Below are positions 61,807-64,000 of a DNA stretch of 64,000 nucleotides, piece by piece (within the stretch, counting starts at the first letter, position 1; every line of letters starts with the position of its first letter). Source of the DNA: an uncultured Muribaculum sp. GTDB lineage: Bacteria > Bacteroidota > Bacteroidia > Bacteroidales > Muribaculaceae. The translations under genes and the position numbers were made by a program. Below the pieces are notes generated by a model. The model ran no database searches. It was not told the origin of the DNA and saw only the letters and a program-made list of their open reading frames with translations. The stretch lies in contig CAJUTE010000001.1 in the NCBI GenBank assembly GCA_910589555.1, positions 113,438 through 177,437 on the forward strand. The letters are read 5' to 3'.

Positions 61807-62472
61807 TCAGAAGTTGTAGCCGAGGGTGAATGACACGCGATTTTCGTGGAATTTGGTGTCGGACTCGTCCATCATGTTGCACATTCCGAGTGATCCGCTT
61901 ACGCCAACGTAGAATTTCTGGTATGTTACGCCGGCTCCGATCCCCCAAAGCACGTCTACGCGCTTCATGCCGCCTTCATCACCATATAGGTCGCCGGACA
62001 CATCGATGTTGCGTCCCGAGAGTTTCTCTTTTGCCGAGAATCCTATTTCAAGCTCCGGTCCGGTGAATATATGCACCTTTATTTCGGGGGTGAAGTCGAA
62101 GTGGTAGCCCGCCATCACCGGGATGCGCATACCGAATTTGCGTATGGAGCAGCCTGTGATATCTCCATCTACCAAATCAAAGTATTTGTCTTTCAACGAG
62201 TAGGTGTTGTAGTAAAGTTTTACTCCGGGCTCTACATAAAAGTTTGCCACAACGGGGATGTTGTAGATACCTCCGAACTCGATGCCGCCGCCGTTTTTGA
62301 ATATTCCTACACCTATGCCGTCCTCAGAAACCTCGCCGGGGCAGGTCACTTCGCCGGCTACACGGATTCCGAAATAGGGGCGATTGTCAGGATTGTTAAG
62401 CACTGTGTCTTGGGCTGCCGCACTGCCTGTGATGGCTAAAGCCGCGATCATGGAAATAAAAAGTTTTTTCAT
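61807..62472 (-). CDS. Outer-membrane beta-barrel protein, PorT-like
   Basis: A 221-residue protein with a signal peptide (KKLFISMIAALAITGSAAA) and alternating beta-strand pattern through the mature part: YFGIRVAGEVTCPGEVSEDG, IPVMAGYHFDFTPEIKVHIF, TGPELEIGFSAKEKLSGRN and a final strand NRVSFTLGYNF with C-terminal Phe typical of outer-membrane barrels. The start at ATG 62472 lies 22 bases after a TATATTTG box; the frame extends upstream to 62535. Cargo or ligand unknown. Confidence 0.87.
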   Translation of the reverse strand: MKKLFISMIAALAITGSAAAQDTVLNNPDNRPYFGIRVAGEVTCPGEVSEDGIGVGIFKNGGGIEFGGIYNIPVVANFYVEPGVKLYYNTYSLKDKYFDLVDGDITGCSIRKFGMRIPVMAGYHFDFTPEIKVHIFTGPELEIGFSAKEKLSGRNIDVSGDLYGDEGGMKRVDVLWGIGAGVTYQKFYVGVSGSLGMCNMMDESDTKFHENRVSFTLGYNF

Positions 62473-62494
62473 ACGATTAAAGTTTGAATTTCCG

Positions 62495-62502
62495 CAAATA
62501 TA
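62495..62502 (-). promoter_or_regulatory. TATATTTG -7 box for the outer-membrane protein gene
   Basis: On the minus strand TATATTTG ends 22 bases before the ATG at 62472, giving a leader of about 18 nt and supporting that start. Confidence 0.6.
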
Positions 62503-62611
62503 AGAAAACCCCGATAAATTGTCATTATCAACCACCGTAATTTTGCACCCCCATCACACATTATGTTATACTGCGGTTAAATTTTTTAGACCTCAATGTT
62601 TACGAATTTCT

Positions 62612-62641
62612 TGTTCGGTATTCCGTTCGGATTACCGAACA
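62612..62641. terminator. Hairpin downstream of hipA
   Basis: A 9-bp perfect inverted repeat, TGTTCGGTA and TACCGAACA, with a 12-base loop, 30 bases beyond the hipA stop. No clear T run follows on the minus strand, so it may be a weak terminator or a processing site. Confidence 0.45.
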
Positions 62642-62670
62642 CTTCTTGACTCTCAACTCTAACCTCTAAC

Positions 62671-63924
62671 TTAAACGAGCCATTTGTCAATTCGAGGTGC
62701 GAACACATCAATATCCCTTATAGGAATACCGATCCGTCGCGCTTCGGTTTGCCATGACTTCATCGCCTCCTTGACTTCCGAGATAATTCTGGCGGCTTTA
62801 TCTTTTGATAGCATATAGTCGTTGGCTGATTCCAAAAGGATATTCAGGTCGGATTCGTTGGTCGATCGATTTATCAAAAGGCTCTGGTTTTCTTGAAGCG
62901 TCGGATTGATGTCGTAGGCAGGTGAAAGTTCCCAACCTTTTCTTGTTAGCAGGAAGCCGTGGTTTCGGAAATGGTCGTCTGAGTTGCCGACAATGATATA
63001 GAATGCCACACGTTTGTAAAGCTCTTCAAGATTCTGCTCAACATTGCTTCCGTGCTGGATAATGAAATCGACAATGTCGGGATAGCCGAAGCCGGTAGAA
63101 GCATTGTCACCGTCTTCAAGTCCGAGCAATGTCAGCGCCGAAGCGAAGTGTATTCGCTTTCCTTCACCATTGCGGTCGAATCTCTTTGAGAGAAGCACGT
63201 GGTGATTTTCACCGTTAATAATTCTTGTTTCGGCTACATTCAAACCCGCTTTACGCCCCATGACATGGCAGAAATGCTCCCAAAGAGCAACATCATAATC
63301 GTCCTTTCGCGAGGGAAATTTTGCCACAGTCAATTTCCCATCCTCGTCAACGACTGTCGCCTTGGGTCTTGCGCCTCCGAGCGACGTACCGGGATGAAGA
63401 AGTTGCACAAGCCATTTCTTTGCCGGAAGTTGCTGCTTCTCCTCACTCTCCTCAATCTCATGTGCAGCGTGAATCAACTCTCTGACGCTCGTCAATGGTG
63501 GCACTCGCAAATTCAGGTCAACATTGATAAATTCCCCACCCTTGGTTTTGGTGAAACGGAATCCACCCACTCGCGAGGCGTCATCAATGCCCATAAGGTA
63601 GTCGAATGAAGTCAATCGTTTGACTGGTCGTTTCTCGTCTGCGGCGGCTATCTGTTCACGGCGATTAAGCAATGTACGCCCCCAACGGTCAGGCAGTGCA
63701 TCGGAGAAGCAGGAGAATATGTCGCGCTCCGGACGGGTATATTGCACCCCCGGAAAATTCTGCAAGTCTTCGCTCAAAAAGATGTCACCATATTTGGCAA
63801 GCCACTCTTTATCATATGAGAAAGAATAAGTCTCATTGCCACGCACGGAGTCAAATGACAACTCACCCACTAAAGTTGGAGCAGCAAGCCAATCAAAATC
63901 AGCATATACAAATAGCCTGTCCAT
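62671..63924 (-). CDS. hipA: HipA-type toxin kinase
   Basis: A 417-residue serine/threonine kinase-like toxin. The N-terminal HipA domain (residues ~1-110, DALPDRWGRTLLNRREQ) is followed by the kinase region: GGARPKATVVDEDGKL, VAKFPSRKDDYDVALWEHFC, catalytic loop VGNSDDHFRNHGFLLT (~residue 313) and the metal-binding YDINPTLQE. HipA toxins phosphorylate aminoacyl-tRNA synthetases or related targets and are neutralised by HipB. Catalytic residues look intact. It starts two bases after the stop of the HipB-like gene. A pyrimidine-rich tract at its end (62646-62670) resembles the flanks of the 28.8-kb repeat. Confidence 0.9.
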   Translation of the reverse strand: MDRLFVYADFDWLAAPTLVGELSFDSVRGNETYSFSYDKEWLAKYGDIFLSEDLQNFPGVQYTRPERDIFSCFSDALPDRWGRTLLNRREQIAAADEKRPVKRLTSFDYLMGIDDASRVGGFRFTKTKGGEFINVDLNLRVPPLTSVRELIHAAHEIEESEEKQQLPAKKWLVQLLHPGTSLGGARPKATVVDEDGKLTVAKFPSRKDDYDVALWEHFCHVMGRKAGLNVAETRIINGENHHVLLSKRFDRNGEGKRIHFASALTLLGLEDGDNASTGFGYPDIVDFIIQHGSNVEQNLEELYKRVAFYIIVGNSDDHFRNHGFLLTRKGWELSPAYDINPTLQENQSLLINRSTNESDLNILLESANDYMLSKDKAARIISEVKEAMKSWQTEARRIGIPIRDIDVFAPRIDKWLV

Positions 63925-63926
63925 AA

Positions 63927-64000
63927 TTATTCCTTTTTAGACGCACGTTGGCGATGTTTCAAAGAGAGGTCTTGCAGTGTACGGCCAAGAGTATCCTCTT
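63927..64000 (-). CDS. HipB-like antitoxin, C-terminal end (partial)
   Basis: Only the last 24 codons are in the window. They read EDTLGRTLQDLSLKHRQRAS and then KKE before TAA. The basic helical end and the position directly before hipA fit a HipB-type helix-turn-helix antitoxin and autorepressor. The DNA-binding domain is outside the window, so the identity is inferred from context. Confidence 0.55.
   Translation of the reverse strand, partial: EDTLGRTLQDLSLKHRQRASKKE

Noticed and set aside
1..64000. tRNA or rRNA genes
   Set aside because: No stretch showed tRNA-like arms with a TTC-type loop or rRNA-like conserved sequence; the intergenic regions are short and AT-rich or repeat-filled.

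Overview
The window looks like a chromosomal segment from a Bacteroidales bacterium, most likely Muribaculaceae or a close relative. The supporting signs are recurrent TAnnTTTG promoter boxes (the Bacteroidetes -7 element), lineage-typical families (PorZ-like propeller, DUF4294, DUF2723, WbqC, a signal peptidase I with a large insert, a pdxJ-exbB-exbD-tonB cluster) and almost no Shine-Dalgarno sequences. I saw no rRNA, tRNA, CRISPR array, prophage or transposase. The taxonomic call is inference from gene content.

Layout. 1-5.2 kb: the end of a PorZ-like protein, an unknown 173-aa protein, DUF4294, L-aspartate oxidase (nadB) and a divergent membrane glycosyltransferase. 5.2-16.0 kb: a co-directional, mostly AT-rich surface-polysaccharide locus (WecB epimerase, glycosyltransferases, Wza-like export lipoprotein, Wzy-like polymerase, Wzz-like co-polymerase with a degenerate kinase tail, LicD, Wzx flippase, WbsX), many genes overlapping by a few bases. 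16.0-20.5 kb: radical SAM enzyme, LD-carboxypeptidase and, on the other strand, a GumN/ABC/GntR operon. 20.7-25.5 kb: DJ-1 protein, a second small glycan module (two GT4 enzymes around a radical SAM/SPASM enzyme), a lipoprotein and an SUI1-type factor.

25.5-30.3 kb: an AddA/RecB-like helicase-nuclease followed by the strangest region of the window. A ~350-bp nested palindrome, three small hairpins, a possible 57-aa Cys-rich membrane peptide, an orphan Imm26-like gene and a reduced second copy of the palindrome lie between the helicase and an RND efflux operon. Three flanking genes end at or inside the repeat sequence.

30.3-40.0 kb: a TolC-MFP-RND efflux operon, a promoter-bearing hairpin repeat and two tandem DUF6056-like membrane proteins. 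40-53 kb: housekeeping genes (TrmH-type methyltransferase, DEAD-box helicase, WbqC, LepB, DapB, CysE, a THUMP methyltransferase with a long charged tail, PurD, PdxB, a metallopeptidase, NAD kinase, CBS/ACT protein, PdxJ). 53.3-60.3 kb: ExbB/ExbD/TonB energy transduction, a DUF2723 membrane glycosyltransferase-like protein, a polysaccharide deacetylase and QueG. 60.3-64 kb: an AlkD-like repair protein, a lipoprotein, an outer-membrane beta-barrel and a HipA-type kinase with the end of its HipB-like partner at the window edge.

I did not find one clearly new multi-gene system. The best leads are the palindromic element pair with the cargo between it (28.8-30.3 kb), the Wzz protein with a P-loop-less kinase remnant, a set of near-leaderless promoters, and a GT2 enzyme lacking its DxD motif.
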